A DNA stretch of 64,000 bases from Maritimibacter alkaliphilus (GTDB taxonomy: Bacteria > Pseudomonadota > Alphaproteobacteria > Rhodobacterales > Rhodobacteraceae). The stretch is taken from NCBI RefSeq assembly GCF_019801605.1, contig NZ_JAHVIT010000002.1, positions 1,178,001 to 1,242,000 of the forward strand, read 5' to 3'. Shown in pieces: positions 19,550-28,138 of this stretch. Position numbers and translations under genes: made by a program. Within the stretch, counting starts at the first letter, position 1; every line of letters starts with the position of its first letter. Below the pieces are notes generated by a model that was not told the origin of the DNA, searched no databases, and was given only the letters and a program-made list of their open reading frames with translations.

Positions 19550-20050
19550 ATGAGCATGCACAATCCGGTGGCCCCCGGATACGGGCAGCAGGGGTTCATG
19601 ACGAGCTATCTGGAGGCGCTCTCCCTCGTCGAACGCCTGCACAGGCTCCTGCTGGATGTCATCAAGGACGAGTTCGAGCGCGTCGGCGTGCTGGAGATCA
19701 ACGCGGTACAGGCACTGCTGCTCTTCAATATCGGCGACCACGAGGTGACCGCGGGCGAATTGAAGAGCCGCGGCTACTATCAGGGCTCCAACGTCAGTTA
19801 CAACCTGAAGAAGCTGGTGGAGATGGGCTACATGCACCATCAGCGCTGCGAGATCGACCGCCGGTCGGTCCGGGTCCGCCTGACCCAGCAGGGGCGCGAA
19901 ATCCGCGACGTGGTGCGTGACCTCTTCGCCCGGCATGCGGTCGGGCTGGAGGCCAAGGGCGTTCTCGGCCCCGACGGGATCGAGGAGATCACCCATGCGC
20001 TGAAACGGGTGGAGCGATACTGGACCGAGCAGATACGATACATCTACTGA
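19550..20050 (+). CDS. MarR-family winged-helix regulator, LdtR-like
   Basis: A 166-residue winged-helix regulator. The DNA-binding region (EINAVQALLLFNIGDHEVTA, GELKSRGYYQGSNVSYNLKK, LVEMGYMHHQRCEIDRRSVR) matches alphaproteobacterial LdtR, a MarR-type regulator linked to L,D-transpeptidase and osmotic tolerance in Rhizobiales. The assignment rests on resemblance of this core, so LdtR-like is safer than ldtR. No L,D-transpeptidase gene is nearby. It has a GGAGA box 7 bases before the ATG. The neighbouring genes do not show its targets. Confidence 0.83.
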   Translation: MSMHNPVAPGYGQQGFMTSYLEALSLVERLHRLLLDVIKDEFERVGVLEINAVQALLLFNIGDHEVTAGELKSRGYYQGSNVSYNLKKLVEMGYMHHQRCEIDRRSVRVRLTQQGREIRDVVRDLFARHAVGLEAKGVLGPDGIEEITHALKRVERYWTEQIRYIY

Positions 20051-20123
20051 CGGCAGGCCCGGCGCAGGCCCCCATGCAGGGCCGCATCCAGGCCCCGACG
20101 CAGGCTGCAACACTGCCGGGCTC

Positions 20124-20882
20124 TCAGGGCTTGCCCACCTCCGAGACCGCCAGCACCTCCATCTCGCGCAGCAGCTTGCGGACCATGGCGGCCTCGAAAC
20201 TCTCGAAGCCGATGGCGCTTTCGATGAAGGCGCCGGGCCCCTGCAGTACATAGGCGCGGAAATAGGCCTGCAACCCGTCCGGCCTGTCCGACGCGTCCCC
20301 GATGACGAGGCCGTTGACGGTGATCCCCGCCCGGTCGAGCGACGGACCGATCCGCCGCGGATCGGGGCCTGTGTTGGACTTGCCGTCGCCCGAGACGTCT
20401 ATCACCTCCCGCCAGCAGCGCGGGGCACGCTGCATCAGCGCCTGTCCCGCCAGCAGCGCCGCCCCGATTGCCGTCGAGGGATCGCCACCCTGCCGCCCGG
20501 TGGCACGCAACTGCGCCGCCACCGCGTCCACGGCCTCGGGCCCGGTGATCAGGCGCCAGTCCACCAGCAGGCGCTGGAACGCCGGCCCGCTCCATTCGTA
20601 GATCGCAAGGGCGACCGGCGCCTCGGGGATCGCGGCAAAGGCGCCACGCACCTGCGGATGCTGCAACGCCGTGGCCACCCCGTCGAGCTGCAGCCGGTAC
20701 TCGCGCGGATCGACCGAGCCGGAGACATCCAGCGCAAGGGCAAGCGCCAGCCGGCAGTCCTGTGCCGAGTCCTGTGCCGCATAGGCGCTGCCCGCGAACA
20801 GCGACAGGGCGAAGGCTGGGAGCCACCTGCGGCCTTTACGCAAGAGCGGGGGGCGGACGGGCGCCGGCCTCGGGCCTGTCAT
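20124..20882 (-). CDS. DUF1194 protein with von Willebrand-type domain (copy 2)
   Basis: A 252-residue exported protein. After an N-terminal signal (hydrophobic stretch LPAFALSLFAGSAYA) comes a DUF1194 domain, a von Willebrand factor A-like fold. The metal-ion-dependent adhesion site is seen as ALDVSGSVD (D-x-S-x-S) and the later acidic part as VIDVSGDGKSNTGPD. Its start overlaps the stop of the upstream DUF1194 gene by 4 bases, so the pair is an operon of paralogues. The family's biological role is not known to me. Both end with a similar …MVRKLLREMEVL / MTRKLYREINLL segment, consistent with tandem duplication followed by divergence. Confidence 0.85.
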   Translation of the reverse strand: MTGPRPAPVRPPLLRKGRRWLPAFALSLFAGSAYAAQDSAQDCRLALALALDVSGSVDPREYRLQLDGVATALQHPQVRGAFAAIPEAPVALAIYEWSGPAFQRLLVDWRLITGPEAVDAVAAQLRATGRQGGDPSTAIGAALLAGQALMQRAPRCWREVIDVSGDGKSNTGPDPRRIGPSLDRAGITVNGLVIGDASDRPDGLQAYFRAYVLQGPGAFIESAIGFESFEAAMVRKLLREMEVLAVSEVGKP

Positions 20883-21595
20883 CCGGGCGCCTCCGGGGGA
20901 TCGCCGTGATCCGCCCCCATCTGCAGCAGGTTGATCTCCCGGTAGAGCTTGCGGGTCATCGCCTCGCGGAAGTCGGCAAACCCCTGCGCCACCTCGAGGA
21001 AGGCGCCGGGCCCGCGCAGCACTTCGCGGCGGTAGTAGGCCTCCACGTTGCTATCCTGCCCGAGGATCACGAGCCCGTTCACCACCACACCGTCGAAGGG
21101 GAAGTTCGCATAGGCCCGGTCCGGCCCGAAGCCGTCGTTGTTGATCCCGTCCCCGGAGAGGTCGATCACCCGGCGGTCACAGGCAGGCGCGCGCCGCAGG
21201 AGGCCGGCGCCATAGCCGAGGCCATAGCCCATGGCGGTGGGAAACCGGTTGTGGGAGCGTTGCGTTCCGGCCAGCCGCGCCACGGCGGCGTCGATGGCGG
21301 TGGAACTGTCCAGCACGGTCCAGTCGAGCACGACCTGCTGCTGGTAGCGGCCCGACCATTCGTAGACCGCCAGCATCACCTCGCCGGCGTCGGGCAGCCC
21401 GGCGAGGATCGCCTGCCGGACTTCGGGGGCATCCAGCGCGGCGGCGAGCCCATCGCGCTGAAGCCTGTATTCCGCACTGTTGACGGAGGTGGACACATCT
21501 ACCGCCAGCACCAGCGCGAGGCGGCAATACGCCTGAGCCGCGCCGCCCGAAAGCATCAGCCCGAGGGCGAGCGCGGGGGCCAGCGCCTTGCCCAC
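20879..21595 (-). CDS. DUF1194 protein with von Willebrand-type domain (copy 1)
   Basis: About 238 residues, paralogous to the next gene. The frame has no ATG near the right place; the GTG at 21595 gives a good signal peptide (GKALAPALALGLMLSGGAAQA), and a TTG at 21628 overlapping the gloA stop is the alternative. The MIDAS-like motif is AVDVSTSVN, and the second acidic motif is VIDLSGDGINNDGFGPD. FPTAMGYGLGYGAGLL corresponds to the Thr-containing MIDAS loop. It follows gloA by 26 bases and overlaps the second DUF1194 gene by 4, so all three genes are probably one transcript. Confidence 0.8.
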   Translation of the reverse strand: MGKALAPALALGLMLSGGAAQAYCRLALVLAVDVSTSVNSAEYRLQRDGLAAALDAPEVRQAILAGLPDAGEVMLAVYEWSGRYQQQVVLDWTVLDSSTAIDAAVARLAGTQRSHNRFPTAMGYGLGYGAGLLRRAPACDRRVIDLSGDGINNDGFGPDRAYANFPFDGVVVNGLVILGQDSNVEAYYRREVLRGPGAFLEVAQGFADFREAMTRKLYREINLLQMGADHGDPPEAPG

Positions 21596-21621
21596 GCGGG
21601 GGCGGCGGCGCTGGCGGGCCC

Positions 21622-22050
21622 TTACCAATGGCCCGTGTTTTCCATGCTGGCCCAGGGCTCGGCGGGGGCAAGTGCGTCGCCTTCCTGCAGCAGTTCGATG
21701 GAGATGTTGTCGGGCGAGCGTACGAAGGCCATGTGGCCGTCGCGCGGCGGGCGGTTGATGGTCACGCCGTTGTCCATCAGGTGCTGGCACATCTCGTAGA
21801 TGTTCTCGACCCGGTAGGCGAGGTGGCCGAAGTGGCGGCTGTCGGAGGGCAGGCCCTCGTCGCCGTCCCAGTTGTAGGTCAGCTCGACCGGGCAGTCCTC
21901 GTTGCCTTCGGCGGCCATGAAGACCAGCGAGAACCGGCCCTTCTCGTTGTCGATCCGGCGGGTTTCCTTCAGGCCCAGCAGGCTGAAGAAGGCCATCGTC
22001 TTCTCGAGGTCGAGAACCCGGACCATGGTGTGGAGATACTTGACGCGCAT
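21622..22050 (-). CDS. gloA: Lactoylglutathione lyase (glyoxalase I)
   Basis: A 142-residue glyoxalase I, which isomerises the hemithioacetal of methylglyoxal and glutathione to S-lactoylglutathione in the cytoplasm. It starts MRVKYLHTMVRVLDLEKTMA with the first metal-ligand His. The other expected ligands lie in VELTYNWD (Glu), HFGHLAYRV (His) and ISIELLQ (Glu), the arrangement of the Ni-type bacterial enzyme. The ATG at 22050 has AAAGGA 7 bases upstream. It leads an apparent operon with two DUF1194 genes, a grouping without obvious metabolic logic. Confidence 0.93.
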   Translation of the reverse strand: MRVKYLHTMVRVLDLEKTMAFFSLLGLKETRRIDNEKGRFSLVFMAAEGNEDCPVELTYNWDGDEGLPSDSRHFGHLAYRVENIYEMCQHLMDNGVTINRPPRDGHMAFVRSPDNISIELLQEGDALAPAEPWASMENTGHW

Positions 22051-22193
22051 CGTGCATCCTTTCCGTTCGCTTCCCCCGGCAAGATAGCCGTCGCCCCGCC
22101 GCTGTCGAGGGGCCCCTCGGGTCACGCCCGATCGTGCCCGCAGGGCGCGCCGTGATCCGCAGACGGGATCAGCGCAGGGTGCCGCGTTTGCGG

Positions 22194-23657
22194 TCAGTAT
22201 GCGGTACGAATGCCGATCTGCACACCCATCCTGTCGATGTCGAAGAGATCGACGCTCGACCATTGCTGGGCGGAGCGGAAGGTGACGCTGGGATTGAAGC
22301 CGAAATAGTCGATCTTGCGGAAGGTGAAGTCGGCGTAGAGGTCATAGGCCTCGTCCTGCCGGCCTTCGCCCGGCGCATAGGCCGAGACGTCGTAGTCGCG
22401 CCAGCGCCAGTCGAGCCCCAGTTGCGGCTCGGCCCCGAACCAGAGCCCGTCGGGGGCAAAGCTGACACCGACGCGGACCTCGGAATAGTCGGCAACGTCG
22501 ATGGTGCTGCGGCTTTCGGTCAGGTTCACCGTGGCGCCGATGACGGAGCCGCCGGACAGGCGGTGGCTGAGCCCGCCGTTCAGCCGCCATGCGGTGGCAT
22601 GGGGCGCACGGGGGCCGGTGGTGCGGTCGGCCTGCACGCCGACGGTCAGCGCGGTGCCGCGGGTCAGGGCGATCTTGGCGCCGAGGTTGCCGCGCAGGAA
22701 ATTGGCATAGTGATCGCCGCCATAGGTGCTGGCCCCGACGGCACCGCCCAGCCGGTACTCCACCCGCCCGGTGCCGGGCATCATCCGGTGCAGCGCACCG
22801 ATGAAGAGGACATTGGTCGCGTAGTCGCTGCCCTTGGCGTCCGGGGCGAGGTCCTTGGCCTCGGCGCTCAACTCGTACTGGTGCGTGTCGGCCTGCAGGT
22901 AGAGGTCCGTGGCATGCCGGCGGCTTTCGCTGACCCGATAGCGCGTGGTGATGCCGAGCGAGAGCTCGACCCCGGAGAGGGCCTGCGCGGCGCCGGGCAG
23001 GGCAACCTCGAACGGCAGGCCATAGAGCTCGACCGCGTTGTTGACCGAGCCGTTGTTGATGTTCGAATGGGGCGCGATGGAGAACCGCAGGCTGGTGGAC
23101 CAGCGGTTGCGGCTGCGCAGGTACTGGAAGTCGCGCACGGCGAGGGCGCGGGCATCCGCGTCAGGTGCCTCCTGCGCGGCGCGGCGCAGCCAGAGCTGGC
23201 CCCATGTGCGGCGGCCCTCGGTGCTGAGCGCCTGTGCCATGGCCATCGAGGCGGCGTGGCGCAGGGCGGCTTCCTGTGCGGGGTCCTGCGAGGCGAGCTT
23301 GAGGACCCTGCGGGCGTCGGCCTTGGCCTCGCGGGTCTGTCCGAGGTTGCGGGCCGCGCGGGAGTGCAGCAGCAGGGCCTGCACATCGTCGGGATCGCGC
23401 TTCAGCAGGGCACTCGCCATGTCATAGGCGACCTGATCCTGTCCGATGGCCAGCATCTGGCCCGCGGTGGCGCGCATCTCGTCCGGGGTCAGCACCCGGC
23501 CCTCGGCCCATGCGGCGTCTGGGGCCATGCCGGTGGAGAGCCCTGCGCCGAGCGTCCCCGCAAGCAGGAGGCAGAGCGCCGTCGCGCCACGGCGCAGCAG
23601 CCCGCCCCGACCGGCCAGCCGGGGGGCGGGACGGGGCAGGGCGGGTCGATGGGTCAT
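22194..23657 (-). CDS. Slam/DUF560-like outer-membrane protein (type 11 secretion-like)
   Basis: A 487-residue protein with a long N-terminal region ending in a signal-like segment (ALCLLLAGTLGAGL). Residues about 55-150 form tetratricopeptide-like helices (DQVAYDMASALLKRDPDDVQ, ALLLHSRAARNLGQTREAKA), and a C-terminal beta-barrel of about 300 residues closes with an aromatic (…QIGIRTAY). TPR plus DUF560 barrel is the build of Slam proteins, which move lipoproteins or soluble cargo across the outer membrane. RFSIAPHSNINNGS at the start of the barrel matches the family's conserved entry. Its start overlaps the upstream lipoprotein gene by 4 bases, which supports a cargo-transporter pair. DUF560 assignment is by architecture, not a search. 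Confidence 0.75.
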   Translation of the reverse strand: MTHRPALPRPAPRLAGRGGLLRRGATALCLLLAGTLGAGLSTGMAPDAAWAEGRVLTPDEMRATAGQMLAIGQDQVAYDMASALLKRDPDDVQALLLHSRAARNLGQTREAKADARRVLKLASQDPAQEAALRHAASMAMAQALSTEGRRTWGQLWLRRAAQEAPDADARALAVRDFQYLRSRNRWSTSLRFSIAPHSNINNGSVNNAVELYGLPFEVALPGAAQALSGVELSLGITTRYRVSESRRHATDLYLQADTHQYELSAEAKDLAPDAKGSDYATNVLFIGALHRMMPGTGRVEYRLGGAVGASTYGGDHYANFLRGNLGAKIALTRGTALTVGVQADRTTGPRAPHATAWRLNGGLSHRLSGGSVIGATVNLTESRSTIDVADYSEVRVGVSFAPDGLWFGAEPQLGLDWRWRDYDVSAYAPGEGRQDEAYDLYADFTFRKIDYFGFNPSVTFRSAQQWSSVDLFDIDRMGVQIGIRTAY

Positions 23658-24745
23658 TGCCGGTAGAGAATGAAACCGCCGGTTTCCTGTGCGCTGACGC
23701 CGTCGACGCGGGGATCGTCGCTTTCCACGACGAGCACGCCCACGACTTCCTCGGCGCTCTGGCCCGAGAGGATGGCGTAGTAGTTGCCGCTCTCCAGCTC
23801 GGTTACAGTGCCGTCGGAGTTCTGCACGTCCGACAGGATCGTGCCGACGATTTCGCCGTTGGCATCGGCATTGTCGGGCGAGATCACCGAGCGCAGCGCC
23901 GGCATGTAGGCCCCGCCACCGGTGTTGGTGATCGTGGTGCTGTCATCCACGGCCTCGAGCGCGGTCATGTAGTTCCCGGTCACGTCGTTGCCGTTGATGT
24001 CGTAGATGCGACGGTTGTAGACGTAGAGGGCAACGCCGCTCTGGCCGTCGTTGAAGTCCTCGAAGTCGACGTACATCTCGGCGTCGCCCTGAGTGTACTC
24101 GAGCCCGCCGGAGCCGCTGAAGACGCGGATGCCCGCGTAGTCGCCGGTGTACTGCGCGGTGCAGTCGCCCGAGCAGGTCGGCACCACGAGGCTGACCTGA
24201 TCGCCATTGTTGTCGGTCTGGTTGCGCCGGTAGATGAAGCCGCCGAAGCCGTAGTCGGTATAGCTGGCCGAACGGACGATGGCGAACTGGGTCTGACCGC
24301 TGAGGCTCTTGCCGTAGAGCGCACGGTAGGTCATCGCCGAGACGGTGTTGCCGGTGTCCGGGTCGACCGCCGTGGGCGAGCTCTCGTAGACCGCGTAGGA
24401 GCCGGCCGTACCCAACGAGGAGACGGCGGTGCCGCGGCTGTAGGTGTTGTCCGCATCGAAGGGCAGGTTGTCGACGTAGAATTCGTCCTGCCCGGAGTCG
24501 TTACGATACTCGTAGTTCAGCGCGGTGCCGCCCCCGGTTTCGGTCTCCGCCTCGGAGCGGGTGATCGACCGGTTCGGGGTCGGGCTGGCGGTGCCGGGCG
24601 GCAGGCCGCGATCATCGATCGTGGTGCCGTCATCGGTGCCCGAGCCGTCCTCGGTTTCGGTGTCGTCGAAAGGGTTCGTGCCGTCGCCGCTGCATGCCGA
24701 AACGGCAAGCGCAATCGCCAGCGGATAGACCACGCGATGGATCAT
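23654..24745 (-). CDS. Lipoprotein, candidate cargo of the adjacent Slam-like protein
   Basis: A 363-residue lipoprotein. [20 protein letters not shown] has a lipobox ending in Cys18, so it is lipidated after cleavage. Residues 19-80 are a low-complexity Asp/Thr/Ser/Gly linker. The rest is strand-rich ([40 protein letters not shown]) and could be one or two small barrels like those of Slam-dependent surface lipoproteins. Asp is frequent and there are two Cys in CSGDC. I do not recognise a named family. The ATG at 24745 has GAGG upstream. The gene is first in a two-gene operon with the Slam-like gene, overlapping it by 4 bases. Confidence 0.78.
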   Translation of the reverse strand: MIHRVVYPLAIALAVSACSGDGTNPFDDTETEDGSGTDDGTTIDDRGLPPGTASPTPNRSITRSEAETETGGGTALNYEYRNDSGQDEFYVDNLPFDADNTYSRGTAVSSLGTAGSYAVYESSPTAVDPDTGNTVSAMTYRALYGKSLSGQTQFAIVRSASYTDYGFGGFIYRRNQTDNNGDQVSLVVPTCSGDCTAQYTGDYAGIRVFSGSGGLEYTQGDAEMYVDFEDFNDGQSGVALYVYNRRIYDINGNDVTGNYMTALEAVDDSTTITNTGGGAYMPALRSVISPDNADANGEIVGTILSDVQNSDGTVTELESGNYYAILSGQSAEEVVGVLVVESDDPRVDGVSAQETGGFILYRQ

Positions 24746-24957
24746 CTGTCTGCCTCGTGCCTCTGGTGTCGTCCGGCTATCCTGCCGGTTTTGCGCAAGT
24801 TTTCGTGTGCCGGGATCAAAAGTCAATGATCGCGCGTGATCGATGTCCCGGCGATGGGCAAGTGCGGCGGAAATGCCTCTACACTATCTTGTCGTTCCAT
24901 CGGTGCGCGACCCCAGATAAGGTGACGGTCGATTCATCTGGTAGAAGGATTCGCCCC

Positions 24958-25863
24958 ATGGCCGTGACCCCCGAGCAGCAGGCAGAGATCGACGCCCTGC
25001 GTGAAACGCCCCGCCAGACCCTGCGCGCGGTGTCGGAGGGGATGGAGGCGCATCTCTACAAGGCGATCCCGGTGCTGGATCACGGGTTCGTCCGCGTCGT
25101 GGACTACATGGGCGACGATGCGGCCATCTGCCAAGCGGCCCGGGTTTCCTACGGCAAGGGCACGAAGTCGGTGCAGAACGACGAGGGCCTGATCCGCTAC
25201 CTGATGCGGCACTGGCACTCGACCCCCTTCGAGATGTGCGAAGTGAAGCTGCATGTGAAGCTGCCGGTCTTCGTGGCCCGCCAGTGGATCCGCCACCGCA
25301 CCGCCAACGTGAACGAATACTCGGCCCGCTACTCGATTCTCGACCGGGAGTTCTACATCCCCGCGCCCGAGCATCTGGCCGCGCAGTCCGTGGTGAACAA
25401 CCAGGGCCGCGGCGACGTGCTGGAAGGCGAGGAAGCCGCGCGCGTGCTGGAGATGCTCAAGCGCGACAGCAACCTGGCCTACGATCACTACGAAGAGATG
25501 ATCTCCACCGACGACCAGCAGGGCCTTGCGCGGGAGTTGGCGCGGATGAACCTGCCCGCCAACATCTACACCCAGTGGTACTGGAAGGTGGACCTGCACA
25601 ACCTGCTGCACTTCCTGCGCCTGCGCGCCGATGCCCATGCGCAATACGAGATCCGCGTCTATGCCGATGCGATCTGCAACGTGGTGGCAGACTGGGTACC
25701 CTTCGCCTTCCGCGCCTTCGAGGACTACCGCCTCGGGGCCGTCACCTTCTCGTCGCAGATGGTGGACTGCATGAAGCGGATGCTGGCCGGCGAAGAGGTC
25801 ACGGAAGCGAATTGCGGGATGAGCAAGCGCGAATGGCGGGAATTCCGCGCGACGCTCGACTGA
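24958..25863 (+). CDS. thyX: Flavin-dependent thymidylate synthase
   Basis: A 301-residue ThyX, which makes dTMP from dUMP using FAD, NADPH and methylene-tetrahydrofolate. The ThyX motif is present as [15 protein letters not shown]. The FAD/dUMP-binding helices [20 protein letters not shown] (with Arg and Gln contacts) and [20 protein letters not shown] are also clear. The ATG at 24958 is preceded by AGAAGGA; the longer upstream frame is not supported. Presence of ThyX implies that the canonical ThyA may be absent from the genome, which the window cannot show. It is divergent from the lipoprotein/Slam pair. Confidence 0.96.
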   Translation: MAVTPEQQAEIDALRETPRQTLRAVSEGMEAHLYKAIPVLDHGFVRVVDYMGDDAAICQAARVSYGKGTKSVQNDEGLIRYLMRHWHSTPFEMCEVKLHVKLPVFVARQWIRHRTANVNEYSARYSILDREFYIPAPEHLAAQSVVNNQGRGDVLEGEEAARVLEMLKRDSNLAYDHYEEMISTDDQQGLARELARMNLPANIYTQWYWKVDLHNLLHFLRLRADAHAQYEIRVYADAICNVVADWVPFAFRAFEDYRLGAVTFSSQMVDCMKRMLAGEEVTEANCGMSKREWREFRATLD

Positions 25864-26046
25864 CAGGCATCGCCGGAGACCCGCGCGGGGAATGGGGCAG
25901 TCCCGTTTCCCGCAATGGGCATTTCCGGCCTGTCAGGCCTCCGAGGCGCTTTTTCTGCATCTTTTCTGCCTCTGCACGGGGGGGCGCGCTGATCCAATCT
26001 GCCAAGCGGCCCGTATCCTGATCAAACAATGCTCGGATACGCCCTC

Positions 26047-26445
26047 ATGCAGACCCTCTCGCTCTATCTTGTCACCGCCGTGCTCTTCCTCGGGCTGGAC
26101 GCGGTCATGCTCAAGAACGTCATCCGTCCGGTCTTCGAGGCGCGGCTTCAGGATCAGCTCCTCGAAGACCTGCGTATCGGGCCGGCGGCGGTCTTCTACC
26201 TCTTCTACGTCGCGGGGGTGGTCTGGTTCGTCTCGCTGCCCGCGCTGCGCGAAGGCGCGCCGCTGCAGGCGCTGCTGAACGGGGCGATCCTCGGGGCGCT
26301 GGCCTATGGCACCTACGAGTTCACCAATTACGCCACGCTCAAGGCCTGGGACCTGCGCATGGTCGCGCTGGACGTGAGCTGGGGCACGGTTCTGACCGGG
26401 GCCTCTGCGGCGCTGGGCGTGTTGATCCTGCGTGCTTTCCAGTAA
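26047..26445 (+). CDS. DUF2177 membrane protein
   Basis: A 132-residue inner-membrane protein with four hydrophobic segments, of the DUF2177 family. It begins MQTLSLYLVTAVLFLGLDAV and continues LRIGPAAVFYLFYVAGVVWF and GAILGALAYGTYEFTNYATL, typical of the family. The function is unknown. The ATG at 26047 is preferred because GGATA is 7 bases upstream and homologues begin with MQ-like sequence; an in-frame ATG at 26029 would add six residues. No neighbour is close enough to suggest an operon. Confidence 0.83.
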   Translation: MQTLSLYLVTAVLFLGLDAVMLKNVIRPVFEARLQDQLLEDLRIGPAAVFYLFYVAGVVWFVSLPALREGAPLQALLNGAILGALAYGTYEFTNYATLKAWDLRMVALDVSWGTVLTGASAALGVLILRAFQ

Positions 26446-26529
26446 CGGCGGGGCCGCAGAAAGATTGTCAGAAAGCCGGAGCCTGCTACACTCCCCTTAT
26501 CGACATTGTTTTCATTGCATTGGGGGCCA

Positions 26530-26814
26530 ATGATGTTCCGCATTTTGACTGCTGCAGGTTTCGGTCTGCTGGCGCTTGCCGCACCGGCTGCGGCGCAATC
26601 CGTCAATACCTATCCCTATCCGGCCGCGGCGAACTACTGTCCGCATGGTCTGCAGCCCGTCGCCGTCGGCGGAGACATCTCCTGCGGGGTGCCGGATCAG
26701 GCGCAGACCTACGACCAGATGAAGCGCCACCCGGTGCAGCGTCGCAGCTACCGCCCGACCTATCGCAGGATTGATCCGGAGCTCTACGGCTCGAAGTCGC
26801 CGGGCGGGTACTGA
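26530..26814 (+). CDS. Small exported protein, hypothetical
   Basis: A 94-residue protein with a signal peptide (MMFRILTAAGFGLLALAAPA, cleaved before QSVNTYPY). The mature part has two Cys (YCPHGLQPV and ISCGVPDQ) that could form a disulfide, and a basic, Tyr/Arg-rich C-terminus (RRSYRPTYRRIDPELYG). I do not recognise a family. A GGGGG box lies upstream of two adjacent ATGs (26530, 26533). The transcript ends at the hairpin at 26865. Confidence 0.72.
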   Translation: MMFRILTAAGFGLLALAAPAAAQSVNTYPYPAAANYCPHGLQPVAVGGDISCGVPDQAQTYDQMKRHPVQRRSYRPTYRRIDPELYGSKSPGGY

Positions 26815-26864
26815 GCGGAGCCTGAGCCCGTACCGGGCTGTGCGACACAGCTGACAGTTCCGAG

Positions 26865-26888
26865 AGGGCGCCCGCGTGGCGCCCTTTT
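26865..26888 (+). terminator. Rho-independent terminator
   Basis: A perfect 8-bp stem (26865-26872 with 26878-26885) is followed by TTT, 50 bases after the small exported protein gene. Confidence 0.75.
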
Positions 26889-26957
26889 CGTTACATAAAC
26901 GTCGTCCGGACGTCATCAATCTGTTACACTGGGCGCAAGCAGTGAACAGGCAAACCC

Positions 26958-27296
26958 ATGCAACAGGACCGGATCAGACATGCCGCGGCGCGCGTCCTCG
27001 CGCCCATCGCCGCATTCGTGGCCGTGCTGTCCCCCCTCGGTCATGCGGGGGCCGTACGGGCGCAATCCCCGATCGCTGAGGTGATCTGCGACAGTCCGGA
27101 CAGGATGCGGGAACGGTTGGAGCGGCGCATCGGTGCCAGCCCGCAGGTCGCGGGGCTGCGGGGGCCGGATGAGCTGGTGGAGCTCTGGACGGATGCCCGC
27201 GGTGACTGGACCATGGTCATCACCTACGCCGAGGGGCGATCCTGTATCGTGGCCATGGGCGAAGCCTGGCAGTCCTACCACAAGGATCCTGCCTGA
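26958..27296 (+). CDS. Exported hypothetical protein
   Basis: A 112-residue protein with an N-terminal signal segment (VLAPIAAFVAVLSPLGHAGA, cleaved near residue 36). The remaining 75 residues contain two Cys (VICDSPDRM and RSCIVAMGE) and end WQSYHKDPA. The core pattern (DSPDRMRERLERRIGASPQV, GLRGPDELVELWTDARGDWT) recurs in Rhodobacteraceae small exported proteins, but no function is known to me. The ribosome-binding site is poor, so the start is provisional. Confidence 0.68.
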   Translation: MQQDRIRHAAARVLAPIAAFVAVLSPLGHAGAVRAQSPIAEVICDSPDRMRERLERRIGASPQVAGLRGPDELVELWTDARGDWTMVITYAEGRSCIVAMGEAWQSYHKDPA

Positions 27297-27334
27297 CGCC
27301 CGGTTCGCACGCGGGCGCACTCCTCCCGGAGGGG

Positions 27335-27360
27335 TGCGGACCGGCAAAAGCCGATCCGCA
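27335..27360 (-). terminator. Hairpin after the first cold-shock gene
   Basis: An 11-bp stem with one wobble (27335-27345 with 27350-27360) and a 4-base loop lies just after the cold-shock gene on the minus strand. There is no T run after it, so its strength as an intrinsic terminator is uncertain. Confidence 0.4.
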
Positions 27361-27368
27361 GCCGATGT

Positions 27369-27575
27369 TCAGAGCAGCTTGAGGTCGCCGGCCATCTTGC
27401 GACCGTCGCGTCCTTCCAGAAGCTCGTAACCGACCTTCTGATTGTCGGCGAGGCCAGTCAGCCCCGAGCGTTCGACCGCGGAAATATGCACGAAAACGTC
27501 TTTGCCGCCTTCTTCGGGCTCGATGAAACCGTAGCCCTTCGTCGTATTGAACCATTTTACGGTGCCGATCGGCAT
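27369..27575 (-). CDS. Cold-shock protein (CspA family), copy 1
   Basis: A 68-residue single cold-shock domain binding single-stranded nucleic acid. RNP1 is seen as KGYGFIEP and RNP2 as DVFVHIS, after the standard start MPIGTVKWFNTTKGYGFI. The C-terminus (YELLEGRDGRKMAGDLKLL) differs from copy 2 near 41.9 kb, while the first 48 residues are almost the same. This suggests a fairly recent duplication or strong constraint. It is divergent from the ArsC-like gene, with a 210-base A/T-richer leader region typical of csp genes. Confidence 0.95.
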   Translation of the reverse strand: MPIGTVKWFNTTKGYGFIEPEEGGKDVFVHISAVERSGLTGLADNQKVGYELLEGRDGRKMAGDLKLL

Positions 27576-27786
27576 TCCGTCTCTCCTTTTGCCGTACGTT
27601 CCCCGAAAATGCGGGGATCATGCGCCATGGCTTCGGCCCCCCTGCAGTTCCAGCGTACAGGCAGCCCGACATGCACCATGTCGTACAACCAGCATTTTAT
27701 GGGGCATTGTAAAAATCAAGCTAAACTGGTTAATCCAGCCGGGCCCTGCACGATATTTAATCTTGGGCCAAAACAGGAGGCGCGCG

Positions 27787-28104
27787 ATGAAGCTTTTCGG
27801 TCTGAAGACCTGCGACACCTGCCGTAAGGCGCTGAAATCCTTGGAGGGGGCCACGTTCGTGGATGTCCGCGCCGAGGGCGTCCCGGTGGAGATCCTGCAA
27901 AAGGCCCACGCGGAGTTCGGCGCATCCCTGCTCAATACGCGGTCGACGACGTGGCGGGGTCTTGCCGATGACGAGCGCGCCCGCCCCCCGCTGGAGCTGC
28001 TGGCCGACCATCCCACGCTGATGAAGCGCCCCCTTATAATCGACGGGGATCGTCTCTATCTCGGGTGGGGGCCCGAGGTGCGGGCGGCGCTCGGCGCTGC
28101 CTGA
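27787..28104 (+). CDS. ArsC/Spx-family thioredoxin-fold protein
   Basis: A 105-residue protein of the ArsC/Spx/YffB family. It starts MKLFGLKTCDTCRKALKSLE, with a CxxC (Cys9, Cys12) at the redox position, followed by FVDVRAEGVPVEIL, LLNTRSTTWRGL and LMKRPLIIDGDRLYLGW, the usual family landmarks. Close relatives are annotated as arsenate reductase-like, but no ars genes are nearby, so an arsenate role is not supported. AGGAGG precedes the ATG. It is probably co-transcribed with the next small membrane protein, 34 bases downstream. Confidence 0.88.
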   Translation: MKLFGLKTCDTCRKALKSLEGATFVDVRAEGVPVEILQKAHAEFGASLLNTRSTTWRGLADDERARPPLELLADHPTLMKRPLIIDGDRLYLGWGPEVRAALGAA

Positions 28105-28138
28105 TCCGGGGCCCGACGGGTAACGCAGGAGGGCGCGG

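Noticed and set aside
27335..27360. Possible RNA thermometer or sRNA beside the first cold-shock gene
   Set aside because: Only one hairpin after the stop codon is seen; there is no promoter-terminator pair that would support a separate RNA.
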